The notes beneath the pieces are model-generated. The model was not told the origin of the DNA. It searched no databases and saw nothing but the letters and a program-made list of their open reading frames with translations. 64,000 nt of DNA from G958296245 sp965262055 (GTDB lineage Bacteria; Chloroflexota; Dehalococcoidia; Lucifugimonadales; G958296245), in contig CBDHEI010000002.1 in assembly GCA_965262055.1 (NCBI GenBank), positions 1,550,001 through 1,614,000 of the forward strand, read 5' to 3'. Each line of letters begins with the position of its first letter. The first letter of the stretch is position 1. Of this stretch, positions 43,019-51,344 are shown piece by piece. Made by a program: the position numbers and the translations under genes.

Positions 43019-43951
43019 CTATAGGCTCGTCCCCGGAGGCAGGCCGACCCTGCCGGATGCGGCGTCCGCGCCAGCGCTCTCTTTGAACTCGGCGACGTCC
43101 TTGGCGAACTTGACCTCCGCGTCGTCCTCTGGCTCGTAGCCCAGTACGCTGCGGGCGTTGGCCAGTGACCAGAAGGCGCGCGTATTGTTGCTGATCCCGT
43201 AGACGACCTGCCACGGGATGCCGTGCTCGTTGTCGATGTTGGGGGTCTCGATCGACTTGACGAATAGCTGGGTGATGTCCCTGGGGCTGATGTACGCTCC
43301 CAGGTCTCTCTTGTAGTTCGCCACCGCTCCCTCGTAATTGCCGAGCCTCAGCTCTCTCGGTGCGCCTATCCTGACCATGACCGCGCCCATGCGCCGTCCG
43401 GGCGTCAGCCCCGAGGTGTGATACTCCCGGCCCGCGAGGTCCTGGAATCCGGGGAAGCCGCAGGCGAACACGAACCCCATGTGCTCGTAGGTGGCCTTGG
43501 CCCATCCGTAGAAGTTGTCCGACAGGGGCAACGCGTACGGGTCGAGCACCTCCATCTTGCGCCTGTGAATCAGGGTATGCTCGTACCAGTCGGCAGCGTG
43601 GTTGGAGCTTGCCATCGCCACGCGCCCGACGCCGGAGTCGTAGGAGGTCCGCAGCACGTTGTAGGCCATCTCGACGTTCTCCTTCTCGTGGAAGAAGTGG
43701 TCTATGGCCTCGCCTGAGCGTCGGCGGTAGCCGAGATGGACGACGGCGTCAACGTCCTGGAAGAGCGCCTCGTAGCCTGACCGGTCGGGGTCTATGAGGT
43801 TGGCTTTCACCACTCCCTCGACGCTGTTGCCGTCCCGGTCCGTGTCGGTAACGTCCACGAGCACGAGATCGTACCGCTCGCGGAACGTCGGGAGCATCTG
43901 GCTCGCGATGTACCCTGCGGCACCGGTGACCAGTACCTTCATCTTTGTCAT
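43019..43951 (-). CDS. NAD-dependent epimerase/dehydratase (extended SDR)
   Basis: 310 residues. Rossmann motif VLVTGAAGYIASQMLPTF, then NADH-side Asp in LVLVDVTD, AVVHLGYRRR, catalytic-triad part ASSNHAA and YGWAKATYEHMG (Tyr and Lys of YxxxK). The lineage resembles uronate dehydrogenase and UDP-sugar epimerases. Transcribed opposite to ThuA and converging with it. Substrate unclear, but the fit with a sugar-acid pathway is good. Confidence 0.9.
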   Translation of the reverse strand: MTKMKVLVTGAAGYIASQMLPTFRERYDLVLVDVTDTDRDGNSVEGVVKANLIDPDRSGYEALFQDVDAVVHLGYRRRSGEAIDHFFHEKENVEMAYNVLRTSYDSGVGRVAMASSNHAADWYEHTLIHRRKMEVLDPYALPLSDNFYGWAKATYEHMGFVFACGFPGFQDLAGREYHTSGLTPGRRMGAVMVRIGAPRELRLGNYEGAVANYKRDLGAYISPRDITQLFVKSIETPNIDNEHGIPWQVVYGISNNTRAFWSLANARSVLGYEPEDDAEVKFAKDVAEFKESAGADAASGRVGLPPGTSL

Positions 43952-44241
43952 GATTTTCTCCTCCCCTGGACCAGGTTCTCGGGGATTCTATTGCATGAAG
44001 GATGGACACGCACCTTCTGGCCGGCGTTCTGGCCGCTGCTCCGGCGGGCTGCTAGACTTGCCGGACGCTGCCCGCACTGGCGGGACTTCGCAGGAGGTAG
44101 ACTATGGTCCGCATACACGTCCTAGGCGCAGGCACGCCGACGCCCACGCCGACGAGGTTCGGCTCTTCCTACGTCGTCGAGGTCTGCGGCGAGCAGATCA
44201 TGGTGGACTGCGGCCCCGCGGCCACTCACAAGCTGGTTAAG

Positions 44242-45944
44242 CCCGAATCCACCGAAAGACGACTTTGGGGACAGTCCTTGAAGAAGCCAGAGGGTGCTCC
44301 TCTGAATCTGGGAGAATGGTTTTGAAACAGAAAACCGCCCGGAAACAAGGAGCACCCAGTAGATGCTGCCACAGAACAATCCCGACCGTATCGGCGTCGT
44401 CTTTGACGACCACCGCCTGGTGGCCAATGCCGGCCTGCTCCTGCCGGCCACCCTTGCACAGCACCTGGGCCTGCGGGAACTCGCCGACCATCACCTCGAC
44501 CTCGGCTGCGCACCGGGGCGGGCGAACACGGGGGACAAACTGCTGACGCTGGTCGCTTCCGCGCTGGCGGGCGGCGACTTCATCGACGACGCCGATGCGC
44601 TGCGTGCTGGTGGGACGGTCGGTGTTCTCGGCTGCGTGGTCAAGGCGCCATCCACCCTGGGCACCTTCCTGCGCAGTTTCCGGTGGGGGCATGTCCGTCA
44701 ACTCGACCGGGTGAGCCGCCAGTTGCTGGCACGCGCATGGGCCGCTGGGGCCGGACCCGGCGACTCGCCCCTGACCATCGACCTGGACTCCACCATCTGC
44801 GAGACCTATGGACTGGACAAAGAAGGGGCGCGACACCACAACTACACCGGCGCGCGGGGCTATCACCCACTGCTGGCCATCGCCGCCGGAACCGGCGATG
44901 TGCTGATGTCCCGGCTGCGCGAGGGCCGTGCCAACACCGCTCGCGGCGCTGCCCACTTCCTGCGTGAAACGGTGGGGCGGGTGCGCTACGGTGGGGCCAG
45001 CGGCCAACTCACGGTGCGCGCCGACAGCGGTTTCTACGCCCACGCTCTCGTCGCCGTCTGCCGCGAGATGGGTGTCCGCTTCTCCATCACCATCCGCCAG
45101 CACAAAGGCCTGCGGGAGTTGATTGAGGCGATCCCCGAGCAGGACTGGACGCCGATTCCCTACTGGATGGACGGCGCCGCCGATGTGGCCGAGACCACCT
45201 ATACCCCCTTCCAGAGTGAACCCGACGCCGCGCCGGTGCGGCTCATCGTCCGGCGGGTGAAGCCCACGCCCGGTTCCCAGTTGGCCCTCTTCGCCACCTA
45301 CAGCTATCACGGCTTCATCACCGACCGGGACGGGGAAACCCTGGAACTGGAGGCCGATCATCGCCGCCACGCCGAGATCGAGAACGCCATTCGAGACCTG
45401 AAACACGGCGTCGGACTCAACCATCTCCCCTCGGGGCGCTTCGCCGCCAACGGCGCCTGGCTGGCGGTGCAGGTGATGGCACACAACCTCGCCCGCTGGA
45501 CAGCGCGCATCGGTCTGGCCGAACGGACCGTGACCACCAAGACCCTCAGGCGGCGGGTCTTCGCTCTGGTGGGACGGATCACCCACTCGGCGCGCCGCCT
45601 TACCCTGCATCTTCCCCAGCATTGGCCTTGGGAAACCCAGTTCACTCGCGCCATGGCCCGGCTGCGAGCCATTCCACTCCCCGCCTGACTGCCAGCCTGC
45701 AACTGACCCAACTTCCCTGCAAACTCGTGCCACCCCGGTCCGCGAGAGTTCCCTGCTGCGTATTCTCTCGCCATCCCGCGCATCGCAGCTCCCGCAGAGG
45801 GCCATAGGGGCCCTATGCGGCGACTGAAGACCGTTCGCCGACCTCCAATCTACCCCAATGAGCCCAGCCATCTCCCCTGTAGCTCCCTCACCCACCCTGC
45901 CGCTGTCCTCACGCCGTCCATAGGTGTCCTTCGGTGGATTCGGG
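44242..45944 (+). mobile_element. IS1380-family element (1703 bp), copy in the MBL gene
   Basis: Ends CCCGAATCCACCGAAAGAC (left) and its inverted copy GTCCTTCGGTGGATTCGGG (right), one mismatch in 19. Flanked by the direct repeat TTAAG. A second copy of equal length is at 51345-53047; the two differ by few bases (for example three amino-acid changes in the transposase). Confidence 0.96.
44363..45688 (+). CDS. IS1380-family transposase, copy A
   Basis: 441 residues, AAGGAG about 12 bases upstream of the ATG. Conserved parts: FDDHRLVANAGLLLPATLAQ, LTIDLDSTICETYGLDKEGA (first catalytic Asp), LTVRADSGFYAHALVAVCRE (second), HAEIENAIRDLKHGVGLNHL (Glu) and NGAWLAVQVMAHNLARWTAR, the family C-terminal hallmark. 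Intact. It is a different subgroup from the 1876-bp element at 22017, with other terminal repeats and 5-bp rather than 4-bp duplications. Confidence 0.95.
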   Translation: MLPQNNPDRIGVVFDDHRLVANAGLLLPATLAQHLGLRELADHHLDLGCAPGRANTGDKLLTLVASALAGGDFIDDADALRAGGTVGVLGCVVKAPSTLGTFLRSFRWGHVRQLDRVSRQLLARAWAAGAGPGDSPLTIDLDSTICETYGLDKEGARHHNYTGARGYHPLLAIAAGTGDVLMSRLREGRANTARGAAHFLRETVGRVRYGGASGQLTVRADSGFYAHALVAVCREMGVRFSITIRQHKGLRELIEAIPEQDWTPIPYWMDGAADVAETTYTPFQSEPDAAPVRLIVRRVKPTPGSQLALFATYSYHGFITDRDGETLELEADHRRHAEIENAIRDLKHGVGLNHLPSGRFAANGAWLAVQVMAHNLARWTARIGLAERTVTTKTLRRRVFALVGRITHSARRLTLHLPQHWPWETQFTRAMARLRAIPLPA

Positions 45945-46706
45945 TTAAGGCAGGGCTGTGGCCAACCAAAATCGACTACCTCTTCTTCACGCATCATCAC
46001 TTCGATCACGATGTCGACTACCCGTGCTTCCTGCTGACCCGCTGGGACCAGAGCATCGGCAAGGAGAACCGTCTGCAGGTATTCGGTCCCAGCCCCACCG
46101 AGAGGTTCACCGAGGGGATCATGGGGGAAAATGGAGTCTTCGCCCACGACTGGAAAGCCAGGGTGAACCATCCGGTCAGCCAGCAGGTGTTCGTCAACCG
46201 CGGCGGGGTGCTGCCACGGAAGCCTCCCGACATCCTGGCGAAGGACATCGGCCCGGGCAGGGTCTACTCAGGGGCCGACTGGGAGATGACCGGGGCCAGG
46301 GCGGAGCATGTCCAGCCGTACCTCGACTCGCTGGCCTACAGGCTCGACAGCCCGGAGGGAAGCGTCGTATTCACCGGCGACACGGAGCCGTGCCAGTCGG
46401 TAATCGACCTCGCCGCGGGCGCCGACGCCATGCTGTGCATGTGCTGGGACGACCAGGAGGAGATGGAGCGCAACGGCGAGGCGCCCAGGCAGTGCGGCAC
46501 CACCGGCGCCGCGCGGATGGCGCAGGAGGCGGGTGTGGGGAAACTCGTGCTGGTCCACATGGGGCCGCGCCTGTCCGGCTCCGGGCCCATGGAAAAGGGG
46601 GCCGCTGACATCCGCAGCATCTACGACGGCGAGGTAGTCTTCTCCGAAGAGGTGTGGGCGCTCGACCTCTGATTCGCCTGTTCCGTACAGCCAGAGATGA
46701 CGAGGC

Positions 46707-47525
46707 TTAGGGAGATTCTTCTATCGGCCGCCACACGGTTATTTCTATCTCGTCGAAGACCGGCGGGTCGTGCGGCATGTTGTTCTCGTCGACGAAGAAG
46801 ACCCAGATCGGCCTGGACCCCACCCTGATGTCCATCTCGGTCCGGGTCTCACCCGGCGGGAGATGGATATGGTACTCGTCCTCCGGGAACGGCTTGCCCA
46901 AGTCCAGGAGCGGGAAGATGTCGTAGATGACTACGAAGTGGCCCTCCTCATCCTCGAGGCCCTCCGACCCCATCGCCACCTCGAACGGGAACTCCCTGAT
47001 GTCGGCCCCGTTCTCCGGAGCCTCGAAGAACACCCTCTTGGAGTCGATCACGTCGATCGTGATAGTTTCGGTGTAGAGAGGCTGATGCGGTTGGTCTACG
47101 TCGTTACCAAACAGCAGGGTCAGCGTGTGGCGGCCCCGGGAGAGGTCGATTATGGCCTCACTCTCCGAGCTGTGGTAGTGGACGTGTGTCGCATCCGATG
47201 GGATCTTCTCGCCGGGTGCGGTCAGCGTCTCGTCGCTAATGAAGAGGTGGTGGTGCCCGTAACCTTCCTTGACCGAGAAGCCGTTGCGGACGACCAACCC
47301 ATTGGCGCCCATCCGCACCCAGAGAGGGCTGACAACCTGTGCGCCCTCCGTGGGCTCGATGAAGAATACGCCCTTGCCGCCCGAGTCCCCGTCTCCGTCG
47401 CCAGAGTCCGACTGGCCTCCGCAGGCGACCACGGCTACCAGGCCAACGGCCAAGGCCCACAAGGTGAGTATCCGTTTCAACCACACGTTACGCCTCCACC
47501 AAGGACTCTTGGGACGCCGAAACAC
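46707..47525 (-). CDS. Lipoprotein with two DUF4399-like domains
   Basis: 272 residues. Signal region LTLWALAVGLVAVVAC with lipobox, followed by a Gly/Asp/Ser-rich linker (GGQSDSGDGDGDSGG). Two repeats follow, each starting VFFIEPTEGAQVVSPLWVRM or VFFEAPENGADIREFPFEVA, then a histidine-rich element (YGHHHLFISDETL) or EYHIHLPPGETRTEMDI, and closing NMPHDPPVFDEIEI-like, as in DUF4399. Single-domain members are periplasmic and of unknown function; His clusters suggest metal binding. Surface-anchored here. Confidence 0.85.
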   Translation of the reverse strand: MFRRPKSPWWRRNVWLKRILTLWALAVGLVAVVACGGQSDSGDGDGDSGGKGVFFIEPTEGAQVVSPLWVRMGANGLVVRNGFSVKEGYGHHHLFISDETLTAPGEKIPSDATHVHYHSSESEAIIDLSRGRHTLTLLFGNDVDQPHQPLYTETITIDVIDSKRVFFEAPENGADIREFPFEVAMGSEGLEDEEGHFVVIYDIFPLLDLGKPFPEDEYHIHLPPGETRTEMDIRVGSRPIWVFFVDENNMPHDPPVFDEIEITVWRPIEESP

Positions 47526-47886
47526 CCCAACAACATGCCGATTCTACGAGAACGACGCGGCGGCGGCAACCGCGACTAGCCGGGAGTCGGACTATGGGCC
47601 GCCCCCTCGGTTCCCCGCGTATTCCGTGGGAGCCCGGCACTCCATGGCCAGAGGCGTGTTCATGCTAGACTTGAAACCAAAGTCGGCTGGCGTCTGTGTG
47701 TCCTTGTCTTCGTCGACGAATCGGTATGGCCGCGTCCGAAGGACCCTAGGGGGTTCATTGGAGTGAGGAGCTATCGCCATACATCCCTCTTGGTCTATAG
47801 GATTGAAGTGGCATGGGAAATAGGCAAGCGGCTGGTGCCTCTAAAGCGACGCCAGACCCATTCTGACCCATTCTGAGGAGGCAATC

Positions 47887-48216
47887 ATGAATGAGACGCG
47901 ATACACGTTGGACATGGAGAATGGGCAATACGTAGCGTTGGCCCACACTGAGTTGGATCTTATGAGGAAAGTCACTACATCCAGTGACCTGAAGACGTTG
48001 ATGGAACGGTGTAGTGATGAAGGGTTGAAGTTGCATTCCTTAACTGACGCAGCGGCCAAGGAACTTCACTATTGGCTGACGGTAGTGCGTCCGGTCGAGG
48101 AGTATCTGCGGTCGGCCTTTCCTGAGCACACCAATCCAGACCTAAGCCGAGGGCCTAAGATTTTTCAGGACTGGCGAATAGACCCCTACGATAAGCGCGG
48201 CAGCACGGAGAGGTGA
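47887..48216 (+). CDS. Hypothetical protein, 109 residues
   Basis: ATG with GAGGAGG 6 bases upstream, where the direct repeat ACCCATTCTG occurs twice (47858-47878). Starts MNETRYTLDMENGQYVALAH; middle DLMRKVTTSSDLKTLMERCS; ends KIFQDWRIDPYDKRGSTER. No family recognised; predicted mixed alpha/beta and soluble. No obvious partner; on its own strand the next gene is more than 2 kb away. Confidence 0.6.
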   Translation: MNETRYTLDMENGQYVALAHTELDLMRKVTTSSDLKTLMERCSDEGLKLHSLTDAAAKELHYWLTVVRPVEEYLRSAFPEHTNPDLSRGPKIFQDWRIDPYDKRGSTER

Positions 48217-48494
48217 CAAATCGGCGTTGGGCAATCTGCCACGATAAGGTCGCCGCGAGGCTAAGCTCAACCTCACCTAAGGAGTTCCCACGTAATCCCT
48301 GGGCATCTCCATTGACTCTACAAGGAAATCGGCGACCGCTGTAGCGAGCCCGGAACCTATCGGGATCACGGGACTTCACCCTTGACGACCCGCGGCGTTG
48401 CGACTTAGGCAACGCACCGATTCCCTATGGAATCTAGATTAGGGAAATCGTGAATACCTGTCAAGGGGTATTCGATAAAGAGACGCAACCGCGC

Positions 48495-50328
48495 CTATCC
48501 CGGGGTCGCGTAGGACAGGTCCCAGTCTGCCAGCTTGGTGAATGGCATGACCTGGGCGGCGATAGGGGGCTCTCCCGCGGAGCGCCACGCCTCGACCTCT
48601 TCGCGGTGGCCCAGGCGGCACAGCGTTTGCCAGGGCACCATGTCCTCGAGGCGCGCCTGGAGGATGTCGCAGTCCCAGAAGAACAGGTCCTCGATGCCCG
48701 CCTCGTACAGCGCCAGCGCCCTGCGGCGGTAGTCCTCCGCCGTCGTGTGGCGGGGCATTATGTTGGGCGCCAGCCTGCACGGCGTTCCCTTCGTGATGCC
48801 GATGAAGTAGTCGAGGTCCCGCACGTCGGTCCACGACCTCCCGTTGCCGCCTACGTTGGGCTCCGAGCTGTACGGTATCAGGGTGTCCACGAGGCCCTGA
48901 TCGACCCACGCCTTAAGGTCCATGGCGTTGTACAGGTTCTCTTGCTCGGTGCTCACTACGATGGCCGACACCTCGATGCGCCTGTCGCGCCCCTGCTCCT
49001 CCGCCACGTGGTCCATGGCGTCGCGCACCTCCCTCATGAACAGGGTTAGCGTCCGCGCCCGGTAGCTGAGCCACCTGGGGTCGTCGTCCTCGAGCTGGCG
49101 CGGGTCCTCGCCGTACTCGGCCTGGAAGCCGTCCACGACCGGCGGGCTCGTACTCGACCAGCGGAGGGCGGCGGTTGTACAGCAGGCAGACGCCGTCCAC
49201 TGGGAACCTCTGGGCCACCTCCGTCAGCATGGCTACAGCAAGCTGGCGCACCTCGGGGTATGCGTACGAGAGCCGGGGCGTGCCCCTGCCGTTGCGGTCC
49301 ATCCCGCGCAGCTCCGGGTGGCGCTTGTAGAACGACGCGCCGTGGTCGAAGTGGTCGTGCATCGGGGGGAAGTGGAAGCCGGCGACGCGGTAGCTGGCGT
49401 GGAACTCAATGCCAAGCTCGTGCGCGTAGTCGCATGCGGCCCCGAACGGGTCGACGTTGCTGTCGCGGAACGCGCGCCAGCTCTCGGCGCCCAGCCGGTA
49501 GTTGTGCGTCTGCACCGGGCCGAAGGCGGTCAGGCCGTCGTAGGTGGGTATCCTGGCGATCTTGCTGAGGTAGTACGCCACGTCGCCCATGCCGCACTCC
49601 CAGTACAGTCGGGCGATGTCGCTGTTCCGGTAGGGTTCGAGGTGGCGTCTGATCTCTTCCGCCGTCGTAGGGCGGTGCAGCGTGTTGACGCCGTGCGCGT
49701 CGTTGTGGACGAAGAGGCGCTTGGTGTCGCGCCGGGCCTGGTCTGCCGTCCACGCTTGCGCCTCGTCCGCGGTGAGTTGTACCAGCTTGACGTACGCGAT
49801 TTTTGCGGGGGAGGAGTTGAGGGCGCCCGGATGGTCGCCGGGGGCCACCCTCCAGGTGACCTGGCCGAGGGTCAACTCCTGGCCTGTCAGGTCGGCGACC
49901 TTCCAGAAGACCTCGACGATGCTCTCGCCCTGTTCTCTAGGCACCGGCGTCAGCGTGAGGATGGAGAAGGTGGAGTCGTCCGTCGTCTTGGCGAGGAGCT
50001 GGGTGTAGTTCCGCCCAGGTCCTGCGGCGTCTATGGGGCCTTCCGGGCAGCCGTACACGCCGATGGAGACGGCGTGGAGGCCCTCGGCGCGCAGTGGGTA
50101 TGTGACCGGAGGGGCGTGTGTCTCCGGGTCCCCCACGAGCATCGTGCCGGTCAGGGCGTCGGTCTTGTAGTCGATCAGCCGCCAGCGGCCGTGCTGCGGC
50201 TCGTAGGACAACGCCTCGGCCGGGGCGCAGTCTCCCAGGTCCGTGACGTACCTGGGCTCGGCGCTGAACCCGCGGTCGAACAGGAGGTCGCGCCCCGCTG
50301 CATCGCCGTTCCGTGTGCTCTCGTCCAA
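48495..50328 (-). pseudogene. Glycoside-hydrolase-like protein, paralogue 4 of 4, frameshifted
   Basis: From a TTG at 50328 with GGAGG upstream, the first frame runs PRYVTDLGDCAPAEALSYEP, VFWKVADLTGQELTLGQVTW, LFVHNDAHGVNTLHRPTTAE and LLYNRRPPLVEYEPA, where it diverges. The other frame resumes MDGFQAEYGEDPRQLEDDDP, VVSTEQENLYNAMDLKAWVD and continues to DWDLSYATPG. An extra C in GAGCCCGCCGGTCGTGG (near 49140-49150) explains the shift; sister genes read GAGCCGCC. Otherwise complete at ~610 codons. Either a recent pseudogene or a sequencing error. Confidence 0.85.
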
Positions 50329-50574
50329 GGTTACAGCCTCCTTGCGGTGAATTGGGACGCATTATACGGTCTGTGAACGCCAGAGGCTTGCCTCGTGCAG
50401 CTCGTGCCAGGGGACCAGGCTGCTGCCCGCCCGCTGTTGGGAGTCGTCGCCGCCCACCGTCGAACAGGCTCGATGAACGTTTTAGGGCTGCGGCATGTCG
50501 TGGAAATGGCGCGGCGGTGTGGCGACTCTAGGACGAATGACGGACAGGCTGACACGTGCTAATAGTTACACGCG

Positions 50575-50763
50575 ATGGAGACAAGTAGGGGTAGGGTGAA
50601 GCGGAGGCTTGAGCAGGATGGTTGGTACCTGGACCGCCACGGTTCGAGCCCTGATATCTACAGGCACCCGCACCTCAGAGGCGTCGTAACCTTGCCTCGC
50701 CACAGGGTACTCTCAATAGGGATGGCCCGCACCATTGCATTGAAGGCGGGCTGGACAGAATAG
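50575..50763 (+). CDS. hicA: HicA-like toxin with an atypical active site
   Basis: 62 residues, double-stranded RNA-binding-like HicA fold, an mRNA interferase. RVKRRLEQDGWYLDRHGSSP and DIYRHPHLRGVVTLPRHR match the family (basic helix, GW, beta strand with YRHP, second strand). In usual HicA sequences the loop is GSH and holds the catalytic histidine; here it is GSSPDIY, so that histidine is missing and activity may be lost or carried by another His. It is followed after 9 bases by the HicB gene, so the pair is intact as a module. Confidence 0.87.
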   Translation: METSRGRVKRRLEQDGWYLDRHGSSPDIYRHPHLRGVVTLPRHRVLSIGMARTIALKAGWTE

Positions 50764-50772
50764 GAGGATACC

Positions 50773-51159
50773 GTGATTCGATATCCGGCGCTGATTGACG
50801 GTGACGAGGGCGCCTATGGTGTAGTCTTTCCGGACATCCCCGGGGTTGGCGCGATGGGTAATACTGTAGATGAGGCCCTACTCAATGCCGAAGACGCGCT
50901 TCGGGACTATGCCATCGAGACTGAAAGAGACGGCGACGAGCTTGCGCGCCCCAGTCCGTTCCAGTCCATCGAAACGCCGATTGGGAACCAGTTGGTCTCC
51001 ATACCGCTTATACGTCCTTCTGGCAAGAGTGTCCGTGCCGGCCTGACCCTGGAAGAAGATGTCGCAGAGTTCATCGACAGCGAAGCCAGTCGGCGCGGCA
51101 TGACCCGCAAGACGTACATCACGTGGCTGGTCCGGCGCATTGCGGCGATGGGAGGATAA
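50773..51159 (+). CDS. hicB: HicB-like antitoxin
   Basis: 128 residues from a GTG with GGAGGATACC upstream. The N-terminal partial RNase-H-like domain is clear: MIRYPALIDGDEGAYGVVFP, DIPGVGAMGNTVDEALLNAE; the C-terminal DNA-binding ribbon-helix-helix reads VRAGLTLEEDVAEFIDSEAS and RKTYITWLVRRIAAM. HicB binds HicA through the first part and represses the operon with the second. It ends 185 bases before the second 1703-bp IS copy. Confidence 0.93.
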   Translation: MIRYPALIDGDEGAYGVVFPDIPGVGAMGNTVDEALLNAEDALRDYAIETERDGDELARPSPFQSIETPIGNQLVSIPLIRPSGKSVRAGLTLEEDVAEFIDSEASRRGMTRKTYITWLVRRIAAMGG

Positions 51160-51344
51160 GCTCTAGCCCGCGCATCAGGTCCATTCCCTTCGGACGATCG
51201 CAGCGCAACATACGGCCAATTCAAAGTTGGGTTTTGAATCAGGCGTAACTTAACGATCTTCCTGGGTTCAAAGTGCCAAGCTGTGAACAGAGCCGACCTA
51301 GTTTCTCGACGTGCTACGATGGTCGCGTGCACAGCGTACCTAAA

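Larger units (their letters stand above)
44104..46672 (+). pseudogene. MBL-fold metallo-hydrolase gene split by an IS element
   Basis: The first 46 codons (VRIHVLGAGTPTPTPTRFGS; EVCGEQIMVDCGPAATHKL) end at the 5-bp target TTAAG (44237-44241). The gene resumes after the repeat TTAAG (45945-45949) as AGLWPTKIDYLFFTHHHFDH. Removing the IS and one TTAAG restores an unbroken frame of 286 codons. The zinc motif HHHFDHD, GSVVFTGDTEPC (Asp ligand) and LVHMGPRLS (His) are intact, as in arylsulfatase/RNase Z-like MBL hydrolases. So the present allele is inactive, but the break is clean and reversible by precise excision. Confidence 0.93.
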
